Counted from the stretch's first letter, positions 33,609 to 43,135 are shown. The stretch: DNA of 64,000 nucleotides from Mycolicibacterium sp. ND9-15 (GCF_035918395.1 NZ_CP142362.1:905501-969500), one strand, 5' to 3'. Program-made: numbers and translations. The notes: generated from the sequence alone by a model not told the origin.

Positions 33609-35180
33609 ATGTCGGGGAACGGGTTGCAGGCGGCGATAGCCGGTCTGCGTGCCGCCTACGAGGAGGTGGCCGCGTGCGATTTCGACCTGTTGACCCGGCA
33701 CGAACTCGTGGCTGCCCTCGATGAGTGGGAGACGTTGTCGTGTCAGCTGCCGACGATGAGTCACCGCTTGCTAGCCCGTCTGCGGTGCGAGACGACACCA
33801 CACGAGATGGGTGCCCATTCGTGGAAAGAGGTCCTGCGGGTTCGCTATCGGATCTCAACGCGTGAGGCGAGCCGGCGGTTAACCGAGGCTGATTTGTTGG
33901 CGCGGCGCCAGGCGGTGACGGGCCCGTCACTGCCGCCGGCAATGCCCGCCACTGCAGCTGCTCAAGCCCACGGGCTGATCAACTCTGAGCATGTCGAGGT
34001 CATCCGGAAATCGGTCAACAAGCTGCCGGGCTGGGTGGACGCGGCCACCCGCGAGCGGTTCGAGCTCGACCTGGTGCGTACGGCGGTCAAGGTCGGACCC
34101 AAGGAACTCACCGATACCGCCGACCTGACGCTGTTTCTGCTGGATCAAGATGGCCCGGAACCCACGGATATCGAACGGGCCCGCAAGCGCGGAGTCAGGA
34201 CGTCGAAACAAGGCGCCGACGGCATGGTGGAGCTGCGGGCGATGTTGACCCCGGAAGCGTGGGCGGTGTGGGAAGCGATCTTCGCGAAATACGCCGCTCC
34301 CGGCATGTGCAATCCGGATGATCCTGAGCCGTGCACCTCGGGCACGCCGACGCAGGCCCAGATCGACAACGACCACCGCAGCCTGGCGCAGCGTCAGCAC
34401 GATGCGCTGGTCGCCGTAGGTCGCATTGCGTTGATGAGTGGTGAGCTCGGCCGGCTCAACGGGCTGCCGGTGTCGATCATCATCCGCACCACTTTGCAGG
34501 ACTTGGAGTCTCGCGCCGGGGTCGGCACCACCGGTGGCGGCACCGTCATGCCGATCGCTGATGTGATCCGGCTGGCCGCTCACGCCAACCACCACCTGGC
34601 CGTGTTCGACAAAGCCACCGGATCCGCCCTGGATCTGTTCCGCACCAAGCGCACCGCCTCCCCCGCCCAGCGGATCATGCTGATCGCCCGCGACGGCGGA
34701 TGCACCAAACCGTGCTGTACGGTCGGCGCCTACGGCTCTCAAGCGCACCACGTGGTGGCGGATTGGACCGACGGCGGCAACACCAACATCGACGAACTGG
34801 GGCTGGCCTGCGGACCTCACAATCGCAGCGTCAACACCGACAGCGGCTGGACTACCCGCATGAACGACCACTGCGAGGTCGAATGGCTCCCGCCACCCGA
34901 CCTCGACACCGGGCAAGCCCGACTCAACTACTACCACCGGCCCGAACGCCTCCTCCGACCCGACGACGAACTCGAAGACCAGGCCATCTACACCCCGGCT
35001 GAGGCCACGGAGCCCGATGCCGAACCCGTCGACGACAATGAGATCGCCAACGCCGAGTCGGATGCTGCAGTGCCCGCCACCAACAGCCATGTCGCAGAAG
35101 CCGAATCGGATGCGACGGTGTCGTCCGCCGGAGCCAGTGAGCCCGGCGGGCGGGCGCCCCCGGGAGACCGGGCGGCTTGA
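33609..35180 (+). CDS. 13E12 repeat-family protein (DUF222 + HNH endonuclease domain)
   Basis: 523 residues from ATG 33609; the frame is open to 33558, but the LexA box occupies that part. N-terminal DUF222 (about 10-320) with LPTMSHRLLARLR and SWKEVLRVRYRISTREASRRL, then a C-terminal HNH nuclease domain with CTKPCC, HHVVADW, GGNTNIDELGLACGPHN. The tail (about 450-523) is acidic and low-complexity. This multicopy actinobacterial family has proposed but unproven DNA-cleaving or mobile-element roles. Expression is probably induced by DNA damage. Confidence 0.9.
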   Translation: MSGNGLQAAIAGLRAAYEEVAACDFDLLTRHELVAALDEWETLSCQLPTMSHRLLARLRCETTPHEMGAHSWKEVLRVRYRISTREASRRLTEADLLARRQAVTGPSLPPAMPATAAAQAHGLINSEHVEVIRKSVNKLPGWVDAATRERFELDLVRTAVKVGPKELTDTADLTLFLLDQDGPEPTDIERARKRGVRTSKQGADGMVELRAMLTPEAWAVWEAIFAKYAAPGMCNPDDPEPCTSGTPTQAQIDNDHRSLAQRQHDALVAVGRIALMSGELGRLNGLPVSIIIRTTLQDLESRAGVGTTGGGTVMPIADVIRLAAHANHHLAVFDKATGSALDLFRTKRTASPAQRIMLIARDGGCTKPCCTVGAYGSQAHHVVADWTDGGNTNIDELGLACGPHNRSVNTDSGWTTRMNDHCEVEWLPPPDLDTGQARLNYYHRPERLLRPDDELEDQAIYTPAEATEPDAEPVDDNEIANAESDAAVPATNSHVAEAESDATVSSAGASEPGGRAPPGDRAA

Positions 35181-35273
35181 CGCCGGCGCGAGAGATCGCA
35201 GCACGCGCCTCGGCCAATTCGACGGCGTGGCATCAGCATGCCTGGAATTGATGTGCGCCAACGAACGACGGAA

Positions 35274-35299
35274 CCCGCCCCAACCAAGGTTGGGGCGGG
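35274..35299. terminator. strong hairpin terminator
   Basis: Arms CCCGCCCCAACC and GGTTGGGGCGGG around AA, followed on the plus strand by CTTTC. It lies between the 13E12 gene (rightward) and tRNA-Ala (leftward) and could stop transcription from both. No long T-run. Confidence 0.75.
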
Positions 35300-35311
35300 C
35301 TTTCGAAGGAG

Positions 35312-35384
35312 TGGAGCTAAGGGGACTCGAACCCCTGACCCCCACACTGCCAGTGTGGTGCGCTACCAGCTGCGCCATAGCCCC
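35312..35384 (-). tRNA. tRNA-Ala (anticodon GGC)
   Basis: 73 nt, full cloverleaf: acceptor GGGGCTA pairs with TAGCTCC, including the G3-U70 pair that identifies tRNA-Ala. D stem GCGC/GCGC, anticodon stem CCACA/TGTGG around loop CTGGCAG (anticodon GGC, reads GCC), T stem AGGGG/CCCCT with loop TTCGAGT. The discriminator is A and CCA is not encoded. A hairpin follows its 3' end. Confidence 0.97.
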
Positions 35385-35439
35385 TGAAGTCGTGCCCATC
35401 GAAGTTACACCACCTGCGCGAAGCGCTCAAAACCGCTGG

Positions 35440-36708
35440 TTACGGCACTTCTCCACCGGCTTCGGGTCCCAGCGCGCGGGCCGGCGTGTGTGCGGCCGGC
35501 CGTCCTCGAGTCTCGGGCGCGAAGACCCATCCGAGCGCCGCCACCATCAGGATGCCCCCGCTGACCACGAACGCCCAGCCGAACGACGCCTGCTCGGCGA
35601 TCTGACCCACTACCAGCGATCCGATGATCGAGCCCAGGTCGGCCATCATCTGGAAAGTCGCGACCGCGGTTCCGCCGCGCACCTCGTTGCCGACGATGTC
35701 GGCCACCGCGGCCTGCTGCGGGGCGACGAAGATGCCTGTCGCCGCGCCCGTGACGTACGCCGCGACCAGGAAGATCGGCAGCGACGACGTGAAGCCGACC
35801 AGGATCGTCGACACCGCGGACACGGTCAGCCCGATGATCAGCAACGTGCGCCGGCCGATCCGGTCGGACAGGTAACCGCTGGGGATGACCACCGAGACGT
35901 TGCCGACCGCGAACGTCGCCAACGCCAGTCCCGCGGCACCCGCGCCGTGGCCGAGTCCCTCGACCACGAACAGCGGTACCAGCGCGATGCGCAGCCCGAA
36001 CGCCGCCCAGCCCGTGCTGAAGTTGGAGAACAGCGCTGCGCGGTAGGCGCGGTGGCGCAGCACGTGGCGCACGGACACCGTCACGTCCGACGATTCCTCG
36101 GCTGCCACAACCGTGCTGCCCCGCAAACTGACGAACACCACACCCGCCGCCACGAGCAGCGCCGCTCCGTAGATCACGAACGGCGCCGCCAGCCCGAGGC
36201 CCGCTGTGAGGCTGCCAAGAACGGGCCCGCCGACCGAACCGACCAGGAACCCGGTCGAGAACAGGCCGGCGACGCGGCCGCGCGCGTTCTCGGGCGAGAT
36301 CCGGATCATCAGGCCCAGCGAGGACACCGTGAACATCGCCGAACCGAGGCCGCCGAGCGAGCGGAACAAGAGCAGTTGCCAGTATGTCTGCGCGAACGCA
36401 CACGCCGCCGTGGACAACGCGACGATGATCAGGCCGCTGATGTACACCCGGCGCTCCCCCAGTCGCTGCACCAGCAGCCCGGCGGGCGGCGCGGCGATCA
36501 GCCGCATGAACGCGAACGCGGTGATGACGAACGTCGCGGCGCTGATGCTCACCCCGAAGTGGCGGGCGTACTGCGGCAGCACCGGCGCCACCACGCCGTA
36601 GCCCAGCGCGACCACCACGTTCGCACCGACCAGCAGCCAGACCTCTCGCGGCAGCTTCGGCTCGGTCCCCTGATTGCGCCCGGTCGAGCAGTATCTCTCA
36701 GAGGTCAC
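35440..36708 (-). CDS. MFS transporter (drug-efflux type)
   Basis: 422 residues from GTG 36708, which overlaps the pgm stop (GTGA). About 12 membrane segments; [21 protein letters not shown] at TM1 is typical of multidrug/sugar-efflux MFS proteins, with [12 protein letters not shown] after TM2 and [14 protein letters not shown] in the centre as motif A versions. Co-transcription with pgm is implied by the overlap but a functional link is not obvious. Substrate unknown. Confidence 0.87.
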   Translation of the reverse strand: MTSERYCSTGRNQGTEPKLPREVWLLVGANVVVALGYGVVAPVLPQYARHFGVSISAATFVITAFAFMRLIAAPPAGLLVQRLGERRVYISGLIIVALSTAACAFAQTYWQLLLFRSLGGLGSAMFTVSSLGLMIRISPENARGRVAGLFSTGFLVGSVGGPVLGSLTAGLGLAAPFVIYGAALLVAAGVVFVSLRGSTVVAAEESSDVTVSVRHVLRHRAYRAALFSNFSTGWAAFGLRIALVPLFVVEGLGHGAGAAGLALATFAVGNVSVVIPSGYLSDRIGRRTLLIIGLTVSAVSTILVGFTSSLPIFLVAAYVTGAATGIFVAPQQAAVADIVGNEVRGGTAVATFQMMADLGSIIGSLVVGQIAEQASFGWAFVVSGGILMVAALGWVFAPETRGRPAAHTPARALGPEAGGEVP

Positions 36709-38351
36709 GCAATGACCCTATTGACCACCTCCCGCGCCGCTTCCTGCACCTCTGCCAGGTGTTCGGCACCCTTGAACGATTCGGCGTAGATCTTGTACAC
36801 ATCCTCGGTTCCCGACGGCCGCGCCGCGAACCATGCGTTCTCCGTCGTCACCTTCAGCCCGCCCAGCGGCGCACCGTTGCCCGGTGCCGTCGTCAGCTTC
36901 GCGGTGATCGGCTCGCCGGCCAGTTCGGTCGCCGAGACCTGCTCGGCCGACAGCTTGGCCAGTCGCGCCTTCTGCTCCCGATCGGCGGGCGCGTCGATAC
37001 GCGCATACGTTGGCGCACCGTACTTCTCGGCCAGTACGGCGTAGCGCTGCGGCGGCGTCTCACCCGTCACGGCCAGGATCTCCGAGGCCAGCAGCGCCAG
37101 GATGATGCCGTCCTTGTCCGTGGTCCACACCGACCCGTCACGCCGCAGGAACGACGCGCCCGCGCTCTCCTCACCACCGAAACCCGTTGTTCCGCTGAGT
37201 AATCCGTCGACAAACCACTTGAAACCGACCGGCACCTCGACGAGTTTGCGCCCCAGCCCGGCGACCACCCGGTCGATGATCGACGAGCTGACCGCCGTCT
37301 TGCCGACCGCGGTCGACGCCGACCACGACGGCCTATTCGAGTAGAGGTACTCGATGGCGACCGCGAGGTAGTGGTTGGGATTGAGCAAACCGCCGTCGGG
37401 GGTGACGATGCCGTGCCGGTCGGAGTCCGCGTCGTTGCCGGTGGCGATCTGGTAGGCGCCGGGGTTGGCGCTCATCGCCCGAAGAAGCCCGGCCATTGCG
37501 TTCGGCGAACTGCAGTCCATCCGGATCTGGCCGTCGGTGTCGAGCGTCATGAACCGCCACGTCGCATCGACAAGCGGGTTGACCACCGTGAGATCGAGGT
37601 TGTGCCGTTCGGCGATCGCGCCCCAGTAGTCGACGCTCGCGCCCCCGAGCGGGTCCGCGCCGATGCGGATGCCCTCGGCGCTGATCGCATGGAGGTCCAC
37701 GACATCGGGCAGGTCGGCTATGTAGGCGTCGAGGTAGTCGTGGCGTTGCGCGGTCCGAAGCGCGCGGTCCAGCGGCACCCGCTTCACTCCCTTGAGCCCG
37801 GCCTGCAGCAACTCGTTGGCCCGCTTGGCGATCGCGCCGGTGGCATCGGTGTCGGCGGGCCCGCCGTTGGGTGGGTTGTACTTGAACCCGCCGTCGCGTG
37901 GCGGGTTGTGCGACGGCGTGACGACGATCCCGTCGGCCAGACCGCCCTCGCGGCCCCGGTTGAAGGTCAGGATCGCGTGGCTGACCGCCGGGGTCGGCGT
38001 GTATCGGTCTGCCGAATCGATCATCGCCACAACGTCATTGGCGGCCAGCACCTCCAACGCGGACGCCCACGCCGGTTCCGACAGCGCATGGGTGTCTCGC
38101 CCGATGAACAGCGGCCCGGTGGTGCCCTGCGCGGCGCGGTACTCGACGATGGCCTGCGTGGTGGCCACGATATGGGCCTCGTTGAACGCCGCGTCGAGGC
38201 TGGACCCGCGGTGCCCAGACGTGCCGAACACCACCTGCTGATCGACGTTGCCGGGATCGGGTTCCCGGGTGTAGTACGCCGTCACGACCTGAGCGACGTC
38301 GATGAGGTCCTCGGGTTGCGCCGGCTGACCGGCTCGGGGGTTGGCCACCAT
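36705..38351 (-). CDS. pgm: phosphoglucomutase (alpha-D-glucose phosphate-specific)
   Basis: 548 residues from the ATG complementary to 38349-38351, close to the family's usual 546. It interconverts glucose-1-phosphate and glucose-6-phosphate for glycogen, trehalose and UDP-glucose synthesis. Motifs: [10 protein letters not shown], the phosphoserine loop [21 protein letters not shown], metal loop DADSDRHG, sugar loop GGEESAGAS, and the phosphate-binding RPSGTE near the end. Divergent from the crcB genes with only about 30 bp between. Confidence 0.94.
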   Translation of the reverse strand: MVANPRAGQPAQPEDLIDVAQVVTAYYTREPDPGNVDQQVVFGTSGHRGSSLDAAFNEAHIVATTQAIVEYRAAQGTTGPLFIGRDTHALSEPAWASALEVLAANDVVAMIDSADRYTPTPAVSHAILTFNRGREGGLADGIVVTPSHNPPRDGGFKYNPPNGGPADTDATGAIAKRANELLQAGLKGVKRVPLDRALRTAQRHDYLDAYIADLPDVVDLHAISAEGIRIGADPLGGASVDYWGAIAERHNLDLTVVNPLVDATWRFMTLDTDGQIRMDCSSPNAMAGLLRAMSANPGAYQIATGNDADSDRHGIVTPDGGLLNPNHYLAVAIEYLYSNRPSWSASTAVGKTAVSSSIIDRVVAGLGRKLVEVPVGFKWFVDGLLSGTTGFGGEESAGASFLRRDGSVWTTDKDGIILALLASEILAVTGETPPQRYAVLAEKYGAPTYARIDAPADREQKARLAKLSAEQVSATELAGEPITAKLTTAPGNGAPLGGLKVTTENAWFAARPSGTEDVYKIYAESFKGAEHLAEVQEAAREVVNRVIA

Positions 38352-38383
38352 GCCCCCGATTGTGCTCCACGCCGGGATTCCGC

Positions 38384-38815
38384 GTGAGCCGGGCGCTGCA
38401 CGACATACTGACCGTTGTGTTTGGTTACGACCGACGGGAATTGGCGGCGGTGTTCGCCGGCGGAGCGATCGGCACGCTGGCGCGCGCGACGCTGGAGACC
38501 CTCGCCGCGCCGGACCCCGGCCGGTGGCCATGGCCGACGTTCGTGGTCAATGTGATCGGCGCGTTCCTGCTCGGCTACTTCACCACCCGACTGTTGGAGA
38601 GGCTGCCGATCTCGAGCTACCGTCGACCGCTGCTCGGCACAGGGCTGTGCGGCGGTTTGACCACCTTCTCGACCATGCAGGTCGAGATCGTCAGGATGCT
38701 TGAGTATCGACACTACGGACTCGCAGCCGGTTACCTGAGCGCCAGCCTTTTCGCCGGCCTGGTCGCCGTGTACACCGCCACCGCGCTGGTGCGGCGAGTG
38801 CGGGTGCGCGGATGA
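38384..38815 (+). CDS. crcB: fluoride exporter subunit CrcB (first copy)
   Basis: 143 residues from GTG 38384; GTG 38417 would give 132 residues, nearer the family mean, and neither has a clear ribosome site. Four membrane helices. Fluc motifs: [25 protein letters not shown] (with the pore Asn) and [12 protein letters not shown] (TTFS sodium/fluoride site). Fluc channels of actinobacteria are often heterodimers encoded by two adjacent genes, as here; the next gene starts in an ATGA overlap. Confidence 0.9.
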   Translation: MSRALHDILTVVFGYDRRELAAVFAGGAIGTLARATLETLAAPDPGRWPWPTFVVNVIGAFLLGYFTTRLLERLPISSYRRPLLGTGLCGGLTTFSTMQVEIVRMLEYRHYGLAAGYLSASLFAGLVAVYTATALVRRVRVRG

Positions 38816-39177
38816 GCGTCGCGGTGTGGGCCGGTGTCGTCGTGTTCGGGGGCGTCGGAGCGGTGCTGCGGTTCGTCGTCGACCGCGCGGTGTCCGCGCG
38901 GGTGGACGGCGTGTTTCCCTACGGCACGTTGGCGGTCAATGTGAGCGGCGCTTTGATCCTGGGCCTGCTGTCCGGTCTTGCCTTGAGCCCACATCTCGCT
39001 CTGCTCTTCGGCACGGCGCTGATCGGGTCGTATACGACGTTCTCGACGTGGATGCTGGAAACCCAGCGCGTCGGCGAAGAGCGGCAGGGCCTGCCGGCCG
39101 CGGCGAATATCGTCGTCAGTGTGGCGCTGGGGATCTCGGCGGCGGCATTCGGAATCTGGTGCGGGGTGCGGCTGTGA
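38812..39177 (+). CDS. crcB: fluoride exporter subunit CrcB (second copy)
   Basis: 121 residues, four membrane helices. Fluc motifs: [26 protein letters not shown] with the pore Asn, and [12 protein letters not shown]. It forms a dual-topology or heteromeric channel exporting fluoride with the preceding subunit. Coupled on both sides: ATGA with the first crcB and GTGA with the DUF190 gene. No fluoride riboswitch fits in the short upstream gap. Confidence 0.92.
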   Translation: MSVAVWAGVVVFGGVGAVLRFVVDRAVSARVDGVFPYGTLAVNVSGALILGLLSGLALSPHLALLFGTALIGSYTTFSTWMLETQRVGEERQGLPAAANIVVSVALGISAAAFGIWCGVRL

Positions 39178-40241
39178 GCGCCGGCTACCTCAAGCTGACG
39201 ACGTACTTCGGCGAGCGCGAGCGCGTCGGTGACCGCTTCCTTGCCGATGGCCTGCTGGATCTCTACGCCGACGCCGGCTTGGCGACGAGCGTCGTGCTGC
39301 GCGGCATCGGCGGGTTCGGTCCGCGCCACCAGGTGCGCACCGACCGGACGCTTAGCATGTCCGAGGATCCGCCGATCGCCGTCGCTGCGGTGGACGTCAC
39401 CGATAGAGTCGCTCCGCTCGCCGAGCACGTGGCGGCGATGACACGACGCGGTTTGGTCACCCTCGAGCGAGCCCGGCTCGTCGGCAGTGCGAACGCACCC
39501 GTCGTGGCGCTACCCGAAGCCACCAAGCTGACCGTCTATATCGGCCGCCAGGACCGCATCGCCGACCGACCGGCACACCGGCCGATCTGCGACAAGCTCT
39601 ACAACCTCGGATTCTTCGGTGCTGCAGTGCTTCTCGGCGTCGACGGCACCCGGCACGGGCAGCGCAAGCGAGCGCGATTTTTCAGTAGAAACGTCGATGT
39701 GCCCGAGATGATCGTCGCCGTGGGCGCCGCAGCACAGGCGCAACGCGCAATCGAATACCTCGAGCAGGTGTTGACCGCTCCGCTGTACACGGTGGAGAAG
39801 GTGCAGATCTGCAAGCGCGGCGGGCACTTTCTCACCCGCCCCGTTGGGCTTCCGCAGCACGACTCGGCCGGCCGTCCGCTGTGGCAGAAGTTGATGATCT
39901 ATACGTCGGAAGCCACCGTGTACGACGGTGTGCCCATCCACCGCGCTCTTGTGCGTCGACTTCGCGAGTCGGGTGCAGTGAGCGGTTGCACTGCGCTGCG
40001 TGGCATCTGGGGTTTTCGCGGCGGGCAGCGGCCGCGCGGCGATCGGCTGGTACAACTGAGTCGGCAGGTGCCCGTCACCACGATCGTGGTGGACACCCCG
40101 ACCAGGATCGCGGCCGCGTTCGACATCGTCGATGAGGTGACTGCCGAAGATGGACTGGTCACCAGCGAACTGGTGCCGGCGCTGGTCTCGCTCGACGATG
40201 GTCGAGTTCGCGGCAGCTTACAACTGGCTCGCTACCCGTAG
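39174..40241 (+). CDS. protein of three DUF190 domains
   Basis: 355 residues from GTG 39174. Three PII-like DUF190 repeats: about 3-108 (LKLTTYFGERERVGDRFLADGLLDLYADAGLATSVVLRGIGGFG), 115-215 (LTVYIGRQDRIADRPAHRPICDKLYNLGFFGAAVLLGVDG) and 235-350 (LMIYTSEATVYDGVPIHRALVRRLRESGAVSGCTALRGIWGF). Single-domain DUF190 proteins commonly accompany CrcB; a trimer-like triple fusion in one chain is notable because the fold resembles the trimeric PII family. It probably modulates fluoride export or senses a related ligand. Confidence 0.85.
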   Translation: MSAGYLKLTTYFGERERVGDRFLADGLLDLYADAGLATSVVLRGIGGFGPRHQVRTDRTLSMSEDPPIAVAAVDVTDRVAPLAEHVAAMTRRGLVTLERARLVGSANAPVVALPEATKLTVYIGRQDRIADRPAHRPICDKLYNLGFFGAAVLLGVDGTRHGQRKRARFFSRNVDVPEMIVAVGAAAQAQRAIEYLEQVLTAPLYTVEKVQICKRGGHFLTRPVGLPQHDSAGRPLWQKLMIYTSEATVYDGVPIHRALVRRLRESGAVSGCTALRGIWGFRGGQRPRGDRLVQLSRQVPVTTIVVDTPTRIAAAFDIVDEVTAEDGLVTSELVPALVSLDDGRVRGSLQLARYP

Positions 40242-40249
40242 CCGCCAGT

Positions 40250-40894
40250 TCAGATTTCGGACCCTTGGGTCTGCTCGGCATCGGGCTGGGTACGCGGGAG
40301 TGCGTACAGCGCCATGCGCCGGTTCGACATGTCGTGCTCCCCGAGGAACGCGCAGCCCGCGTACTCGCAGATATTGCGGGCGGCCTTGTTTCGGTGGTCC
40401 GGGTCGAACATGATGCGCCGGCACTGCGGATCTAGCTCGAAGATGTTGGCGGTCAACGGCGGCAACATCATCGGAGCGATACCGCGGTTGACGAACCGCA
40501 GCTCCGCGATCGCCGCGTGTAGCCCGATGTCGTGGGGGTCGGCGTCGTAGCGCGGCGCGATCGAATCCTTCGCGGCGCGGTAGAGCTCGATGTAGGCGAA
40601 CGGCTGCCCACGGAAGCTGCCGATCAACGGCCTGGAGTACCCGCCGGCCAACTGCGCGCTCAGGTACCGGTGCCAGCGCTCTGGTGGCCAGTCGTACTCC
40701 CACGCCTCGACCAAATGCGGACGGTTCATCCACTCCGAGACCATCTGTGCGTCCGCGTCGGGATCGGCGAGCCGGATGAAGTACGGATCGGCGACGACCG
40801 GCGTCGGCGGCGCCGCGACCTCGCGCACCGCCTCGGAAACGTCCGTCAACTCCCGCGGGAGTACGGGAGCAGGTGCGTCGTCGATCTCGGTCAT
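40250..40894 (-). CDS. mbtK: lysine N-acyltransferase MbtK-like (mycobactin modification)
   Basis: 214 residues. GNAT-like acyltransferase of the IucB/MbtK type: [46 protein letters not shown], and the C-terminal [30 protein letters not shown]. MbtK transfers a fatty acyl chain to the lysine epsilon-amino group of mycobactin. It is alone here, without other mbt genes. An extensive inverted repeat resembling an IdeR box lies 23 bp upstream, which fits iron repression. Confidence 0.87.
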   Translation of the reverse strand: MTEIDDAPAPVLPRELTDVSEAVREVAAPPTPVVADPYFIRLADPDADAQMVSEWMNRPHLVEAWEYDWPPERWHRYLSAQLAGGYSRPLIGSFRGQPFAYIELYRAAKDSIAPRYDADPHDIGLHAAIAELRFVNRGIAPMMLPPLTANIFELDPQCRRIMFDPDHRNKAARNICEYAGCAFLGEHDMSNRRMALYALPRTQPDAEQTQGSEI

Positions 40895-40916
40895 CGCCCG
40901 CCGACCCTACCGAATT

Positions 40917-40941
40917 GAGGAAGGTAAGTAGTACCTTCCTC
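40917..40941. promoter_or_regulatory. candidate IdeR iron box
   Basis: Perfect 10-bp arms GAGGAAGGTA and TACCTTCCTC around AGTAG. The central 19 bp match the IdeR consensus TWAGGTWAGSCTWACCTWA at 14 of 19 positions, with both AGGTA-type half-sites intact. It lies directly before an mbtK-like gene, whose homologues are IdeR-regulated. Confidence 0.75.
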
Positions 40942-40953
40942 TCGCGCGCAGCC

Positions 40954-41649
40954 TCAGGCGAACAAATCGTCGAGCGCCTTTTGTTCGAGGTCGGTCCAGC
41001 GGTGCACGCTTCGACGGACCTTGGCGACCGCGTCCTCGTCGAGGTGTTCGGCCACCTCCGGCGTGATATGGCAGATGTCCATGGGCCCGCCGACGCTGGG
41101 CGACGTCGCGTCCAGCGCGTCGAGCACCCGCAGGGCGGCCACCACGCCGTAGTCGAGACTGCGTTTATCCATTCGGAAGTGCGCGAGAAGCGCATGCGCC
41201 TGCTGAGCCATCGCCGACCCGCTGCCCACGGCGTGGAACCCGATCTCCTCGTAGTGGCCGATCAGCCCATGCGGATCGATGTCGATGACGAACGGTTTGT
41301 CGTCGGCATACCCGGCGGCGAGCACATACGTCGCGGGGGTGGCGCCCGACTTACCCTCCGGCACGTCTGCGATGAAGTTCTTGTAGTGGTGTTCGAGCAC
41401 CGGCAGGACGCGACCCTGAAGGGCATGTCCGACGTCGTCCGCCTCCACGATCGCGTCTGGTTCCTTGTCGAAGATCCGCTCGAGGTCGTGAAGCACGGCG
41501 CGTGATCCGCTGCCGCCCCAAGCGGCGCGCTTACCCAGTGAATGCAGCTTCTGGGCCGGATAGCTCAGGCCTCGCCCGGGGTCGGTGATCTGCGAATCGG
41601 ACGCCACCACCAATCCGTCGGCGCAACGGATAGCGAGAACGACGGTCAT
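40954..41649 (-). CDS. proteasome-beta-like Ntn-hydrolase
   Basis: 231 residues from the ATG complementary to 41647-41649; a frame open to 41685 adds 12 unrelated residues. After Met removal the protein would begin TVVLAIRCADGLVVASDSQIT, the N-terminal Thr nucleophile and strand pattern of proteasome beta subunits, with AQKLHSLGKRAAWGGSGS, where the catalytic lysine is expected, and GSGSAMAQQAHALL later. It is not the standard PrcB. It may form a self-compartmentalised peptidase; partners are not encoded nearby. Confidence 0.75.
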   Translation of the reverse strand: MTVVLAIRCADGLVVASDSQITDPGRGLSYPAQKLHSLGKRAAWGGSGSRAVLHDLERIFDKEPDAIVEADDVGHALQGRVLPVLEHHYKNFIADVPEGKSGATPATYVLAAGYADDKPFVIDIDPHGLIGHYEEIGFHAVGSGSAMAQQAHALLAHFRMDKRSLDYGVVAALRVLDALDATSPSVGGPMDICHITPEVAEHLDEDAVAKVRRSVHRWTDLEQKALDDLFA

Positions 41650-41833
41650 CGCGGCAGTTTCGAAAGCATGAACCGATCGTCTCACGCCGCTCGGGTCAGG
41701 ACGTTGCGCAGGACGGCGGCGTTACTTCCGTCCAGATCGCCGATGGCGGTCACCCGCTCGGTCGATCGGCGGGTCATAGCCTCGCGCGACCTCGATGCTT
41801 GGGTGGCCACCCATGCGGTGAGATGGTAGGGCC

Positions 41834-42028
41834 ATGCCAGTGGACCGAGTAGCCGATTTGCAGCGTTGGCAGGATTCCGGCGCCATCTGGGAGGTGCGCG
41901 CCCGCCGCGACGACGGCGTGACCGTCGCCTTGCTGCGCTGCGACGGCGGCGAGGAGGTCGACGTGTTCACCTCCGACGACCCCCGCCTGCTCGAGTTCAT
42001 CGGCGAGCGTCGCAGCAGCGAGGACTGA
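41834..42028 (+). CDS. small conserved hypothetical protein
   Basis: 64 residues from ATG 41834. Charged, soluble, with a regular beta-type centre (AIWEVRARRDDGVTVALLRCDGGEEVDVFTSDDPRLLEFI). It reads like a small conserved actinobacterial protein rather than noise, because hydrophobic and charged residues alternate well. I do not recognise a function. Its 3' end overlaps the convergent TetR gene by 32 bp. Confidence 0.6.
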   Translation: MPVDRVADLQRWQDSGAIWEVRARRDDGVTVALLRCDGGEEVDVFTSDDPRLLEFIGERRSSED

Positions 42029-42557
42029 CATCCGCGCGGACCAGTTCGGCGAAGGCGATGACCGCGGCGTCGACGCCGTCGAGGTCGTCGGTCGCGACGA
42101 GGTCCAGCAGCAGGCCGCGCGCCACGGCCAGGCCGAGACGCATCATCGCGGGATTCGTGCCGATCGGCGCCCGGGACAGCCAGTCCTCGACCGCGCCCGG
42201 AAGCATCCGGGCAAATGGCTGCTCGCCCTGCACACCACGCGCGTAGCACTCGAAGAACAGCCGCTCGAACGGACGCAGTTCCGGGCGCCGCAGGTTCGCC
42301 CACATCGCTGCGATGGCCTCGGCGGGATCCGCGGGCAACTCCCGCGTCAGCACCATCTGACGCCGCTCGACCTCGCCGACGACCGCCAGAAGCAGTTCCT
42401 CACGCGAGGTGAAATGGTGCAGCAGCATGCGGTGACTGGTGCCGACCGCCGCAGCTAGATCGCGCAGCGACCGGTCGCCGATGCCGTTGGCGGCGACGTC
42501 CGCGACGAGCGCGTCCAGTAGCTCCCGCCGCCGCTGTAGGTCAGGGGGTCGGGCCAT
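41997..42557 (-). CDS. TetR-family transcriptional regulator
   Basis: 186 residues. DNA-binding part: RRELLDALVADVAANGIGDRSLRDLAAAVGTSHRMLLHHFTSREELLLAVV (HTH about 27-50), then a helical ligand domain. It overlaps the 3' end of the upstream SRPBCC gene by 17 bp and is co-transcribed with it. A perfect 9-2-9 palindrome at the SRPBCC start is its probable operator, giving autoregulation. Confidence 0.9.
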   Translation of the reverse strand: MARPPDLQRRRELLDALVADVAANGIGDRSLRDLAAAVGTSHRMLLHHFTSREELLLAVVGEVERRQMVLTRELPADPAEAIAAMWANLRRPELRPFERLFFECYARGVQGEQPFARMLPGAVEDWLSRAPIGTNPAMMRLGLAVARGLLLDLVATDDLDGVDAAVIAFAELVRADVSPRCCDARR

Positions 42558-42987
42558 CGAGCCGATGCAGCTGCTCGCAACGCGCCTTCAGACCCTCGCC
42601 CTCGAGTGCAAGATAGCGCCTGGTCATCGAGCGCATCAGCAACCCTACGAGAGCCCCGACCGGACCACTTTGTTCGAGCCGCTGGTGGATTCGGCTCCGC
42701 GCCTCGGATTCGGCGATGATCTCGTGGCGGGCCAGCGTCAGCCCGCCCGGCGAGCGCTGCGCCCACGTCCACAACGAGCCCGGCGACACCTCGGTGACCG
42801 TCCAGACCAACTTCGGCATGCGGGGTTGTTTGATCTCGAATCGGTTGCCCGCGACCAGCTCTGGACCATCGAGTGCCACGAGTCGAGTCACCGAGGCCGT
42901 CCACTCCGGCCAGCGCTGGACGTCACTGAACACCTCCCAGACGACGGCGGCGGGTGCGTCGATCTCGACGTCGCTCTCGGTAATCAT
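42541..42987 (-). CDS. SRPBCC-fold (polyketide cyclase/START-like) protein
   Basis: 148 residues from the ATG complementary to 42985-42987. Starts ITESDVEIDAPAAVVWEVFSDVQRWPEWT, the classical SRPBCC entry, followed by the beta-sheet cavity and a long C-terminal helix (SMTRRYLALEGEGLKARCEQL). It likely binds or carries a hydrophobic small molecule; it could be the sensor or detoxifier served by the co-transcribed TetR regulator. The start codon lies inside the palindromic operator, so the mRNA may be leaderless. Confidence 0.87.
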   Translation of the reverse strand: MITESDVEIDAPAAVVWEVFSDVQRWPEWTASVTRLVALDGPELVAGNRFEIKQPRMPKLVWTVTEVSPGSLWTWAQRSPGGLTLARHEIIAESEARSRIHQRLEQSGPVGALVGLLMRSMTRRYLALEGEGLKARCEQLHRLDGPTP

Positions 42988-43004
42988 GTACCAGATGGTA
43001 CATG
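42985..43004. promoter_or_regulatory. perfect palindrome over the start codon, candidate TetR operator
   Basis: CATGTACCA-GA-TGGTACATG: 9-bp perfect arms, 2-bp centre. Its left edge is the start codon of the SRPBCC gene. The TetR gene is the second gene of the same operon. Confidence 0.75.
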
Positions 43005-43135
43005 CTGGCGTCCCGGAGAAGGGCCAAACCGGTCGCCGAAATAGCATTCCTGGCAGTCTTTTCGCCGCCACAACAGCCATGGCCTCTCACTCGGGGTCGG
43101 AGGTGCAGTCGGGCGTGCGGGAAGATGGCCTCGAC

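Noticed and set aside
35017..36789. 590-codon rightward open frame across the tRNA and MFS gene
   Set aside because: It is a high-GC shadow antisense to the MFS transporter; composition is Arg/His-rich with no domains.
38352..38383. Fluoride riboswitch before crcB
   Set aside because: Only about 30 bp separate pgm and crcB, too short for the crcB RNA motif, and its conserved core is not seen.
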